Below are positions 7,991 through 15,823 of a stretch of 20,489 bases of DNA, one piece after another. The stretch comes from Acidobacteriota bacterium (GTDB taxonomy: Bacteria; Acidobacteriota; Terriglobia; Terriglobales; Acidobacteriaceae). Below the pieces are notes generated by a model. The model was given only the letters and a program-made list of their open reading frames with translations, was not told where the DNA came from and did not search any database. The DNA is taken from contig JAGWML010000026.1 in the NCBI GenBank assembly GCA_028873155.1, positions 1 through 20,489 on the forward strand, written 5' to 3'. The position numbers and the translations under genes are program-made. How positions within the stretch are numbered: position 1 is the stretch's first letter; each line of letters starts with the position of its first letter.

Positions 7991-10297
7991 ATGCATTCCA
8001 AGAAGGCACTCGTATTCGCCGTAATTGGCGCCGCACTTGTGGTTGCAGCCGGCTCTGCGGCCAGCGCCCAGACTCGCCTCTACAGCCCAGAGGCGGAGCA
8101 GAAGGCTCAGGCGCTTCTAAAGCAGATGACCCTCGACGAGAAAGTGGGCCAGCTCAATGAGTCTTCCGGCATTGTCATGCCGGGTCTCGGCGGCAAGAAG
8201 CCGGACGAGCTGATTGCCAGGGGCGGCGTCGGCTCCATCCTCTGGCTCAGCGACTCGAAGGAGATCAATCGGCTGCAGCATATTGCTCTGGAGAAATCCC
8301 GGTTGCACATTCCGATTCTCTTTGGATTCGATGTGATTCACGGCTATCGCACGGTCTTTCCTGTGCCGCTGGCAATGGCCTCCTCCTGGGATCCATCCGT
8401 CGAAGAGCAGGCGCAGCATCTGGCGGCACAGGACGCGCGCGCGGCAGGCATCGAATGGACGTTCACGCCGATGGTTGACATTGCGCACGATGCCCGCTGG
8501 GGCCGCATTGTCGAGGGCGCGGGTGAGGATCCGTATCTGGGCGCTGCGATGGCGCGGGCGCAGGTGCATGGATTTCAGGGAAAGCAGCTTGGGCCGGACA
8601 GCGTACTGGTCTGTGTGAAGCACTTTGCTGGCTACGGCGCGGCCGACGGCGGACGCGACTACGACTCGTCCTATGTGCCGGAAGAGCTGATGCACAACGT
8701 CTATCTCGTGCCGTTCCACGCGGCGGAGCAGGCCGGTGCGGGCGCGTTTATGAGCGCCTACATGGACCTGAACGACGTGCCCGCGAGCGGGAACCACTGG
8801 CTGCTCACAGACGTCTTGCGGAAGGACTGGGGCTTTCAGGGAATCGTGCTCTCCGACGCGTTTGCCGTGGGCAGCCTGGTCACGCACGGGTATGCGAAGG
8901 ACGGAGAGGACGCGGCCTACAAGGCCATCACCGCTGGTCTGAACATGGACATGGCGAGCCTGACCTACTCGCAGCATCTGGCACAGCTCGTGAAGGATGG
9001 AAAGGTGAGCGAGTCTTACCTGGATTCGATGGTGCTGCCGATTCTCGAAGCCAAGTACGATCTCGAACTCTTCGAGCATCCGTATGTGGACGAATCGAAG
9101 GTGGATGCCATGCTGACCAGGCCTGAGGGACTGACGCTCGAGCGTAAAGTGGCAGCCCGGTCGATGGTTCTGCTTCGCAATGAAAATCATGCGTTACCTC
9201 TGTCGAAGGGGTTGAAGAAGATTGCCGTGATTGGTCCTCTTGCAGATTCCACCCGCGACATCGAGGGTGGATGGACTGTCGAAGGCCTGTTTGGTCAGGG
9301 GAGCAAGAGCCATCCCGTTTCGGTGTACGCGGGAATCAAGGACAAGCTTGGCCCCAATGCAGAGGTCACGCTCGTTTCCGGACCTGTACCTTCGCGTATT
9401 TATCCTGGTCTTCTCGATCAAATGGCCGGCAGGAAGATGACTCCTCCACCTACCGCCGCGGAAACCGCCGATTGGATTGCGAAGACGAAGGCGGCAGCGG
9501 AAGATGCCGATTTGGTGATTGCCGTGATGGGTGAGACTGCCGGCATGAGCAGCGAAGCGGCTTCGCGTGCAACCCTTGATCTGCCCGGCATCCAGCAGCA
9601 GCTTCTCGAAGCGGCTGTTTCGACCGGAAAGCCTGTGGTGCTCGTGCTGGAAAATGGGCGGCCGCTCGATATTCGATGGGCATCGGAGCATGTGCCGGCC
9701 ATCCTGGAAGCGTGGTATTCGGGTACGGAAGGCGGCAACGCCGTGGCCGACGTGCTTTTTGGCGACGTGAACCCCGGCGGAAAGCTCCCGGTGAGCTGGC
9801 CGCAAACGGCAGGCGCAGAGCCGCTTTTCTATAACCATAATTTGACGCACGAACCGGAAGATCGGCCCGGCTTCACATCGCGCTACTGGGACATCAGCTC
9901 GAAGCCGCTGTATCCCTTTGGCTATGGACTGAGCTACACCACGTTCAAGTATTCGGATCTCCGCCTCAGCAAGAACAGTATCGCGACCGACGGAAGCAAT
10001 GAGGTGAGCGTGAATGTGACGAACACAGGCTCCGTGGCGGGCGATGCGGTTGCGCAGGTCTACATCCATCAACGGTACGGTTCTGCGTCCAGGCCGGTTC
10101 GGCAGCTCAAGGGGTTTGAGCGGATTGCGCTGCAACCGGGCGAGACGAAGACTTTGAAATTTTCGCTCGGCAAGGATGAGCTCCAGTTCTGGAGCCCCCA
10201 GTCGAAGGAGTGGGTTGTGGAGCCGTCGATGTTCGACGTGTGGGCAGGCGGCGATTCAACAGCAAGCCTGCACGCGGAATTCAGCGTGACGCAGTAA
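7991..10297 (+). CDS. bglX: Periplasmic GH3 beta-glucosidase, BglX type
   Basis: Family 3 glycoside hydrolase resembling E. coli BglX (765 residues; this one has 768). It should hydrolyse terminal beta-glucosides in the periplasm. Signal peptide 1-27 (KK, then a hydrophobic core to ASAQ). The TIM barrel shows FGFDVIHGYRTVFP (111-124), WGRIVEGAGEDPYLG (170-184), CVKHFAGYGA (208-217) and the nucleophile Asp289 in GIVLSDAFAV. The C-terminal sandwich domain has MGETAGMSSEAASR (513-526), like the GEAQGMAHEASSR loop of BglX, where the acid/base region lies. A fibronectin-III-like domain follows YPFGYGLSYTTF. ATG 7991 was chosen over an upstream in-frame start at 7913 because the signal peptide begins here and a GGA-rich ribosome site lies at 7979-7987. 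It is 74 bases after the receptor and probably co-transcribed with it. Confidence 0.93.
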   Translation: MHSKKALVFAVIGAALVVAAGSAASAQTRLYSPEAEQKAQALLKQMTLDEKVGQLNESSGIVMPGLGGKKPDELIARGGVGSILWLSDSKEINRLQHIALEKSRLHIPILFGFDVIHGYRTVFPVPLAMASSWDPSVEEQAQHLAAQDARAAGIEWTFTPMVDIAHDARWGRIVEGAGEDPYLGAAMARAQVHGFQGKQLGPDSVLVCVKHFAGYGAADGGRDYDSSYVPEELMHNVYLVPFHAAEQAGAGAFMSAYMDLNDVPASGNHWLLTDVLRKDWGFQGIVLSDAFAVGSLVTHGYAKDGEDAAYKAITAGLNMDMASLTYSQHLAQLVKDGKVSESYLDSMVLPILEAKYDLELFEHPYVDESKVDAMLTRPEGLTLERKVAARSMVLLRNENHALPLSKGLKKIAVIGPLADSTRDIEGGWTVEGLFGQGSKSHPVSVYAGIKDKLGPNAEVTLVSGPVPSRIYPGLLDQMAGRKMTPPPTAAETADWIAKTKAAAEDADLVIAVMGETAGMSSEAASRATLDLPGIQQQLLEAAVSTGKPVVLVLENGRPLDIRWASEHVPAILEAWYSGTEGGNAVADVLFGDVNPGGKLPVSWPQTAGAEPLFYNHNLTHEPEDRPGFTSRYWDISSKPLYPFGYGLSYTTFKYSDLRLSKNSIATDGSNEVSVNVTNTGSVAGDAVAQVYIHQRYGSASRPVRQLKGFERIALQPGETKTLKFSLGKDELQFWSPQSKEWVVEPSMFDVWAGGDSTASLHAEFSVTQ

Positions 10298-10308
10298 GAC
10301 AGAGGATC

Positions 10309-10349
10309 AGCGCCGCGGCCCGGATCTCGTGCAGCCGGGCCGCTGCGCT
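10309..10349. terminator. Strong hairpin between convergent genes, likely bidirectional terminator
   Basis: AGCGC (10309-10313) plus GCGGCCCGG (10315-10323) pair with CCGGGCCGC (10335-10343) plus GCGCT (10345-10349). This gives 14 pairs with one C-T mismatch and an 11-base loop. It sits in the 69-base gap between bglX and rhmD, which converge. There is no T-run on either side, so termination would have to be of the hairpin-only type or Rho-assisted. Confidence 0.6.
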
Positions 10350-10366
10350 GCAGACCTTCGCATCGT

Positions 10367-11545
10367 CTATCGGCTTGCAACTGCGCGAAGCGTGCACTCG
10401 GGATTGAGGCGCACTCCAAACCCCGGGGCATCGGGGAGCTTGAGCCGTCCATTCTGAGGCACAGGCTCATCGAGCAGCAGAGGCGAGAACATGGGGATGA
10501 CCTTGTCTGCCTGCGGGGCCATCATCAGGAACTCTGCAAACGGGCTGTTGTGGCGCGCGATGGAAAAGTGGTAGCTATAGACGCTGGAACCATGCGGCAC
10601 CACGAGCACGCCACGCGCGTCGGCCATCGCTGAGATTTTGAGCAGCTCGGTAAGGCCGCCGCACCAACCTACATCCGGCTGCAGAATATCGGCGCACTCC
10701 ATCTCCAACAACATGCGGAAGCCCCAGCGTCCGGCTTCGTGCTCGCCGGTCGTGACGAGCATGCCGGGAGGGACGCGCTTTTTGAGATCCGCATATCCCC
10801 AGTAGTCATCGGGCAGCAGGGCTTCTTCAATCCACTTGAGGTTGAGTTCGGCGGCGGCGTGGGCCAGGCGTTCCGCGTAGTTGAGGTCGAGACTCATCCA
10901 GCAGTCAAGCATGAGCCAGAAGTCGGGACCAACGCGGGCGCGCATCTCGGCAAGCAGCGCAAGATTCTTGTGCAGACCCTCTTCGCCTTCGGCGGGCCCA
11001 TGATGGAGGGGCAGCTTGCCGCCAATGAAGCCCATCTTCTGCGCGAGGTCAGGGCGCGCGCCGGTGGCGTAGAAGCAGATCTCGTCGCGGACGGCGCCGC
11101 CAATCATGCGATAGACCGGCAGATCTCTCAGCTTGCCGAGCAGGTCCCAGAGGGCGAGATCGACGCAACTGATGGCGTTGAGCACGAGGCCTTTGCGTCC
11201 GTAAAAAATTGTGGCGAGGTACATCTGGTCCCAGATGCGCTCGATGTCGGATGGGTCTGCGCTGATGAGAAAGCGAGACAGGTGGTGCTGGACGATCCAG
11301 GCTGCGGGCTCGCCACCGGTGGAGACGGCGAAGCCAGTGACGCCGTTGTCGGCTTCGACTTCGACGACGAGCGTGCCGAGGACGTTGAGCCCGAAGGACT
11401 GGCGGCTGGCGCGATAGGCGGGGTACTTGGCCATGGGGGTGGCGATGTGGTCGTCAATCCAGTGGCCGCTGCCCTGGTCGTGGTAGTCGGCGCCGCCGCC
11501 CTGCACGAACCAGGCGCGCACTGCGCGAATTTTTGGGTTGGCCAT
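10367..11545 (-). CDS. rhmD: L-rhamnonate dehydratase (enolase superfamily)
   Basis: Cytoplasmic Mg-dependent dehydratase converting L-rhamnonate to 2-keto-3-deoxy-L-rhamnonate, third step of the non-phosphorylative L-rhamnose pathway; RhmD also acts on L-lyxonate and L-mannonate. 392 residues, no signal peptide. Recalled E. coli RhmD segments match closely: GADYHDQG...HWIDDHIATPM (18-38), SFGLNVLGTLVVEVEA (50-65), VLNAISCVDLALWDL (121-135) and FYATGARPDLAQKMGFIGGK (158-177). Predicted metal ligands are Asp214 (LMLDCWMS), Glu240 (KWIEEA) and Glu268 (TTGEHE). The catalytic His is His318 in VVPHGSSVYSYH, and DVGWCGGLTE (291-300) is intact. It is last in the minus-strand row, 33 bases after the MFS gene. 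ATG 11545 is preceded by AAGGAG. No missing key residue was seen. Confidence 0.95.
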   Translation of the reverse strand: MANPKIRAVRAWFVQGGGADYHDQGSGHWIDDHIATPMAKYPAYRASRQSFGLNVLGTLVVEVEADNGVTGFAVSTGGEPAAWIVQHHLSRFLISADPSDIERIWDQMYLATIFYGRKGLVLNAISCVDLALWDLLGKLRDLPVYRMIGGAVRDEICFYATGARPDLAQKMGFIGGKLPLHHGPAEGEEGLHKNLALLAEMRARVGPDFWLMLDCWMSLDLNYAERLAHAAAELNLKWIEEALLPDDYWGYADLKKRVPPGMLVTTGEHEAGRWGFRMLLEMECADILQPDVGWCGGLTELLKISAMADARGVLVVPHGSSVYSYHFSIARHNSPFAEFLMMAPQADKVIPMFSPLLLDEPVPQNGRLKLPDAPGFGVRLNPECTLRAVASR

Positions 11546-11578
11546 GATGACCTGTGCTCCTTGAAGAGTGGAAGCGCC

Positions 11579-12919
11579 TCACCGTTGCGTTGGAGAAGGG
11601 CGCGCGGGCTGGTCTTTCGTCCGGGCGATAAGAGCGGCATTGAGCAGCGTGAAGGCGGCGAGGACGTAGAGTCCGGCACGAGAAGAGTGGAAGAATGTGT
11701 CGGCCCAGACTTTGACATTGGGAGCGACGAGCCCGCCGAGGTTGCCTGTGCCGATGAGGGCGATGCCGCCCGCAGCGGCGCGATCTGCGAGATAGGCGGT
11801 GGGCAGCGTCCAGAAGAGCGGCTGGACTGTGATAAAGCCGGAGACGGCGAGCGAAAGCGCGACGAGACCGAGGACGGGGCCGGTCGACGGGAATGCAAAG
11901 CTGGCGCAACCGGCGACGAGCAGTGTGAGAGCTGCGTAGGTGCGGTGGGCTTGATGCTTGTCCGCCGTTAGAGGCAGAAAGTAGGTGGCGATGAGCGCGC
12001 AGAGCCAGGGGATAGCTGAGACGAGGCCCACTTCAAAGCCCGCGGGCTTGTGCAGCAGCGCGGAGATTTCTGCGGGCAGATAGAAGATGGCGCCATAGGT
12101 GCTCATCTGGATGAGGAAGTAGATGAGCACGAAGCGCAAGACGCGAAGGTCGCGGAGCATGGGCAGCAGATCGGACGGGCCGGTGGCACGACGCTGCGCT
12201 TCCTCCTGAGCCAGCGCGTCGATGAGCGCACGCTTTTCCTCAGTCGGAAGCCACGCGGCGCTGGCGGGCCTGTCGTCAAGAAACCACAAGGCAGCAAGGC
12301 CCAGCACGACGGCCAAGGAGCCTTCCACAAGGAACATCCATTGCCAGTTTTGCAGGCCACCGAGCGGATGCATGTCGAGCAAATAGCCGGAGAGCGGTCC
12401 GCCGATGATGAGCGAGATGGGAACGGCAACATAGAAGAAGCCAAGGATCTGACCGCGGACGCGCGCCGGAAACCAGTACGTGAGGAACAGGATGGCGCCG
12501 GGGAAGAAGCCGGCTTCCATGACGCCGAGGATCAAACGGAGAACGTAAAAGGACAGGCTGCCGCGGACAAACATGGTGGACATGGAGGCCATGCCCCAGG
12601 CGACGAGAAGAAAAGCCATCCAGACCTTGGCGCCGATTTTGTGCAGGATGAGATTGCTGGGAAATCCGCAGAGCGAGTAGCTGAGAAAGAAGAGACCTGC
12701 GCCGAGTGCGTAGATCTGTTCGGTGATGCCGACGGAGGTCTGCATGGCCTGCTTGGCAAAGCTGATGTTGGCGCGATCAAGAAATGAGACGACGTACATC
12801 AGCATCAGAAACGGCGCGAGGCGGCGCAGCGCGAGAGCCACTGCCCGATCGCGCGCGGCATTGTGCGTCGCGTCGTCCGCACTTGGTGCTGCAGGCGTCA
12901 ATGATTGGGCGTGATGCAA
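11579..12919 (-). CDS. MFS transporter, anion:cation symporter (ACS) type, probable rhamnonate importer
   Basis: Inner-membrane major facilitator of about 446 residues with roughly twelve hydrophobic segments. It has the ACS-family opening (LMYVVSFLDRANISFAKQAM), the loop-2/3 region SNLILHKIGAKVWMAFLLVAWG, and the fold's middle hydrophilic loop around WFLDDRPASAAWLPTEEKRAL. ACS carriers (GudP, ExuT, the rhamnonate carrier RhmT/YfaV) take up sugar acids with protons. Beside rhmD the likely cargo is L-rhamnonate; this comes from context. An upstream ATG at 13165 would overlap the lactonase gene by over 200 bases and add a low-complexity arginine-rich tail, so it was rejected. TTG 12919 is preferred: AGAGGA lies seven bases upstream and the gap to the lactonase stop is 28 bases. 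The start is therefore inferred from the ribosome site and the gene spacing. Confidence 0.88.
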   Translation of the reverse strand: MHHAQSLTPAAPSADDATHNAARDRAVALALRRLAPFLMLMYVVSFLDRANISFAKQAMQTSVGITEQIYALGAGLFFLSYSLCGFPSNLILHKIGAKVWMAFLLVAWGMASMSTMFVRGSLSFYVLRLILGVMEAGFFPGAILFLTYWFPARVRGQILGFFYVAVPISLIIGGPLSGYLLDMHPLGGLQNWQWMFLVEGSLAVVLGLAALWFLDDRPASAAWLPTEEKRALIDALAQEEAQRRATGPSDLLPMLRDLRVLRFVLIYFLIQMSTYGAIFYLPAEISALLHKPAGFEVGLVSAIPWLCALIATYFLPLTADKHQAHRTYAALTLLVAGCASFAFPSTGPVLGLVALSLAVSGFITVQPLFWTLPTAYLADRAAAGGIALIGTGNLGGLVAPNVKVWADTFFHSSRAGLYVLAAFTLLNAALIARTKDQPARPSPTQR

Positions 12920-12947
12920 ATCGGTTTCCTCTGTCGATGGTCTGTCG

Positions 12948-13937
12948 CTAGAGTGCGGCTTGGGCGGGCGTTCGAGCATGCCACTTGTAGGCCGCCATCG
13001 AGTTCTTCGCGTAGTACTTTGCGGCGGCCTGCGGCGTCTTTTGCGCGATGTACTCCTCGACAATGTGGAGCGTGGCGGCAAAGGGTGCGACGTGGTCGCT
13101 GTTGGGCCAGTCGCTGCCGAAGAGAACGCGATCTTCGCCAAAGAGATTCCAGAGCGCATCGACACGGTCGCGATAGAAGGCAGCGGCGGTGATCAGCTTG
13201 CCGTCTGCAACCACGGGGATCTCAGAGATTTTGACGAAGAGGCGCGGGTTCTGGGCGAGGCGATGCAGGTCATCCCAGTAGGCCTGCTTCGCGCTTTGGT
13301 CTGTGGGCACCTGCGCATTGGGCAGGTGATCGACGACGATGCGGAGACCGGGCACGCGATCCGAGATCTCAAGAAGGGCGTGGATCAGGCGCGGGTCGGG
13401 ATTGGCGGATTCAAAGACCAGATTTGCCTGAGCAAGTTCTTTGAGTCCCGCGAGAAAGCCGGGCTTGTTCAGGTCGGTGGAAAGATCGCGACTCCAGAGA
13501 TTGCCGTAGCGATAGCCGAGGAAGAGGGGATTCTCGTGGAGCCGCTCGAGTTGATAGCGGTATGTTTCTGAGCCGGGGATGAGGTCGCCCACGATGCCGA
13601 CGATGATTGGATTTGTCTCTGCCACGCCGAGGAGCCAGTCGTTGTCCGAGGCGAGCGGACTGGCTTCAACGGCGATGGCCCCGACGATGCCGAAGGGAGC
13701 GCTGAGCGCCGTATAGCGATCGGGCAGGGCGGGCTTGTAGAGTGCGGTGTCGGTCTGTTCAGGCCACGGCACGCCGCCGGGGCGCGCTGTGTCAAAGAGG
13801 TGGATGTGCGCGTCGAGCTTGGGTGGAGTCGAGTGATTCATTGCGGATTCGGCGGAGAGCGGGGAAGCGTGGGACAGGGGGCCGGCGAGCGATCCGGCGC
13901 TGAACGCTGCAAGTTTGAGCACGTCACGACGGCGCAT
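12948..13937 (-). CDS. Tat-exported amidohydrolase-2/COG3618 lactonase, probable L-rhamnonolactonase
   Basis: TIM-barrel metal hydrolase of the amidohydrolase_2/COG3618 group, which includes sugar lactonases such as L-rhamnono-1,4-lactonase and L-fuconolactonase. 329 residues. The N-terminus MRRRDVLKLAAFSAGSLAG is a good twin-arginine signal (RRxxxLK-like, then a moderate hydrophobic stretch, cleavage near SHA-SPL). The barrel has LDAHIHLFD with His44 and His46, FESANPDPRLI (175-185), RIVVDHLPNAQ with His204, LFVKISEIP (233-241) and LFGSDWPNSD with Asp276, the family's metal and catalytic sites. AGAGGAA three bases before ATG 13937 supports the start. An internal ATG at residue 33 would make a cytoplasmic form but has no ribosome site. 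Its position before an MFS carrier and rhmD suggests it opens L-rhamnonolactone; substrate is inferred. Export would place this step outside the cytoplasm. Confidence 0.85.
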   Translation of the reverse strand: MRRRDVLKLAAFSAGSLAGPLSHASPLSAESAMNHSTPPKLDAHIHLFDTARPGGVPWPEQTDTALYKPALPDRYTALSAPFGIVGAIAVEASPLASDNDWLLGVAETNPIIVGIVGDLIPGSETYRYQLERLHENPLFLGYRYGNLWSRDLSTDLNKPGFLAGLKELAQANLVFESANPDPRLIHALLEISDRVPGLRIVVDHLPNAQVPTDQSAKQAYWDDLHRLAQNPRLFVKISEIPVVADGKLITAAAFYRDRVDALWNLFGEDRVLFGSDWPNSDHVAPFAATLHIVEEYIAQKTPQAAAKYYAKNSMAAYKWHARTPAQAAL

Positions 13938-14066
13938 GGATTCCTCTGAGCGGAAGAGTTCGAATGGGAAAGAATTTCAAACACACCCACTATACAGGGC
14001 GGCGAGGATGCTTGTCGGGTAGTGACATGATGCGGTGCGCACGATGGACGCAGAGCGGATGCGGGA
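13938..14066. other. 129-base gap between GH39 and lactonase genes
   Basis: This is the widest gap in the minus-strand row and could hold an internal promoter. I could not fix -35/-10 boxes in it. The only clear element is the Shine-Dalgarno of the lactonase (AGAGGAA on the minus strand, just upstream of 13937). Confidence 0.4.
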
Positions 14067-15785
14067 CTACTGCCAGGTGAGGCGGAGGAGCGAGAGGGAC
14101 TGGTGCGGAAGGCTGGTGGTGAGTGTGATCGTGCCGTCGCGGATGTCGAGCCACTGCGGCGATGTGAGCAATTCGAGCTGGCCGGCGGCTTGCAGGCGAG
14201 CGTACTGCGTTGCGTCAGGATGCTGCGGCGAGCCCATGGCGAGCCATGCGGTGTAGGCATTGCTGTGCGTCTCGTCGATGCGATAGTGCTGGAGCAGAAC
14301 GCGATGCACGCCGGCGGGAATGCCATGAACTGTGACTGAAACAGGCGCGCCGGGCATCGGTGTGTTGATGTCGTGGTAGTTCCAGAGGAGAACGGCGGCT
14401 GCATGAGAGTCGCGCGTGGCGAGGGCGTCCACATCGGGCGACTGGCGAACGCCTGTGGCCATGAGTGTCTCAAGTGAGACGGCGCCGGTGCTGGTGGTGC
14501 GGACGCGGTCGCCGGACATGAGGCCAAGCATGCGGAAGAGATTGAGGATGGGTTTGTCGATGCCGTTGGTGGCGAGCGAACGGAAGCCTTCAAAGTAATC
14601 GCGCTCTTCAAACTCGAAGGACCAGCTCAGCATGGAGATGAGGTCGACCGAGTGGCGATCGCGCAGATCGAGGATAGCTTTGAGTGCGGCGGCGGTGTAG
14701 GCGGGATAGAGCGTGCCGTTGCGGTAGTTATTCGCCGGGTTGTCTCGCGAGGAACAGGCGGCGCAGCCTTCCGGGTCGGCCTCGCTGAGGATGATGGGCA
14801 GATGGCGGAACTGCGGAAAGGATGCGATGAGCGCGAAGCCACGATCGACGTCGGAGAGCTCGCGATTGAGGCCCATGGTGACGGTAGTGCCCTGAATGGT
14901 GGGCGAACCTTTGGCGTGGAAGGAGATGAAGTCTAGCGGGATGGCGCCGCCGGTGGCTGCGCTGTGGCCTGCCTGCACATGTTCGAGAAAGCTGCGTAGG
15001 AAAGCGCGGGCCTTGTCACTGCGCGGGCTTGTGGTGGCCGGGCCACCGACACGCGCGCCGGGGAGCGCAGCGCGGACTCCGGCGACGGCGAAGTCGTAGA
15101 GGCGGAAGTAATCCTCCGGCGTGGAGTGCCAGTAGTCGATGTCAGGCTCGTTCCAGACTTCGAAGTACCAGTGGAGGACTTCGTCGGGGCCGTAGCGCTC
15201 AACCAGATGCGCGGTGAGCACGCGGCAGAGTTCCTGCCAGCGGGCGTAGTCCTTGGGCGGATTGTTCGAGGCTCCGGAGATGGTTGAGGCGGGGAAGTGA
15301 ACCTGGTAGGGCTCGTGACGGTTGGGGAGGGTGGCGGCGAGATCGCGCGGCATGAAGCCCAGCTCGACGAGAGGGCGGACGCCTGCGGCCTTCCACGCGT
15401 CGAAGATGCCGTCGAGGAGGTTGAAGTTGTAGACCGGATGGCCCTGCGCGTCTTCAGAGTAGATGTTCGTGGAGCTGAATTTGAGCTCCGGCTTGCCATC
15501 ACCGGAGGTGAGCAGGTGGTGGGCGCGAATGTACACGGGAACAGGCGCGAGGTCGTGCAGCTCGCGGAGAAGCTGGCGGCCGTGGGGCATGGTGGTGTAG
15601 TTGGCTTCGTCATAGCCGAACCATGCGTAGATGGGCGTAAAGGGAGCGATGCGCTGATTGAGATCGACGTCGAGCTGGACGGGCTGCGCGGCAGGCTGCG
15701 GAGCAGCGGGTTGGGCGATGACAGCGGCTGCGGGCAGGGCAGCGGCAAGGGCGGCGCAGAGGAAGCGAGTGAGCAGGTCGCGCAT
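14067..15785 (-). CDS. Secreted GH39 glycosidase (beta-xylosidase-like)
   Basis: Retaining clan-A glycosidase of family 39, whose known members include beta-xylosidases, alpha-L-iduronidases and some arabinosidases and galactosidases. 572 residues. Signal peptide 1-24 (LLTRFLCAALAAALPAAAVIA) followed by a short Ala/Pro/Gln linker. The TIM barrel begins near residue 37. The acid/base is Glu213 in YFEVWNEPDIDYW, the nucleophile is Glu335 in IILSEADPEG, and DFISFHAKG (285-293) is the family's beta-6 region. The C-terminal third (about 430-572) is a beta-rich accessory domain, VLLWNYHD...LSLLRLTWQ, common in GH39. It is transcribed with the lactonase-MFS-rhmD row, 38 bases after the alpha/beta hydrolase. 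The ribosome site is weak. The family is well supported by the two Glu motifs; the sugar it releases is unknown, and xylose is only the commonest case. Confidence 0.85.
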   Translation of the reverse strand: MRDLLTRFLCAALAAALPAAAVIAQPAAPQPAAQPVQLDVDLNQRIAPFTPIYAWFGYDEANYTTMPHGRQLLRELHDLAPVPVYIRAHHLLTSGDGKPELKFSSTNIYSEDAQGHPVYNFNLLDGIFDAWKAAGVRPLVELGFMPRDLAATLPNRHEPYQVHFPASTISGASNNPPKDYARWQELCRVLTAHLVERYGPDEVLHWYFEVWNEPDIDYWHSTPEDYFRLYDFAVAGVRAALPGARVGGPATTSPRSDKARAFLRSFLEHVQAGHSAATGGAIPLDFISFHAKGSPTIQGTTVTMGLNRELSDVDRGFALIASFPQFRHLPIILSEADPEGCAACSSRDNPANNYRNGTLYPAYTAAALKAILDLRDRHSVDLISMLSWSFEFEERDYFEGFRSLATNGIDKPILNLFRMLGLMSGDRVRTTSTGAVSLETLMATGVRQSPDVDALATRDSHAAAVLLWNYHDINTPMPGAPVSVTVHGIPAGVHRVLLQHYRIDETHSNAYTAWLAMGSPQHPDATQYARLQAAGQLELLTSPQWLDIRDGTITLTTSLPHQSLSLLRLTWQ

Positions 15786-15823
15786 GTTGATCTTGAGAGA
15801 AATTTAGCAGATTGCGCGCAGAG

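Noticed and set aside
8117..9190. 357-residue frame antisense to bglX
   Set aside because: It is the complement of a well-conserved GH3 barrel, rich in His/Arg/Val, with no domain match and no ribosome site.
10739..11971. 410-residue frame antisense to rhmD and the MFS gene
   Set aside because: It is antisense to two confident genes and spans their junction, with Glu/Gly/Ala/Val-rich sequence typical of a shadow frame.
13839..13841. Internal ATG of the lactonase giving a cytoplasmic protein
   Set aside because: There is no ribosome site before it, whereas ATG 13937 has AGAGGAA and begins a coherent twin-arginine signal.
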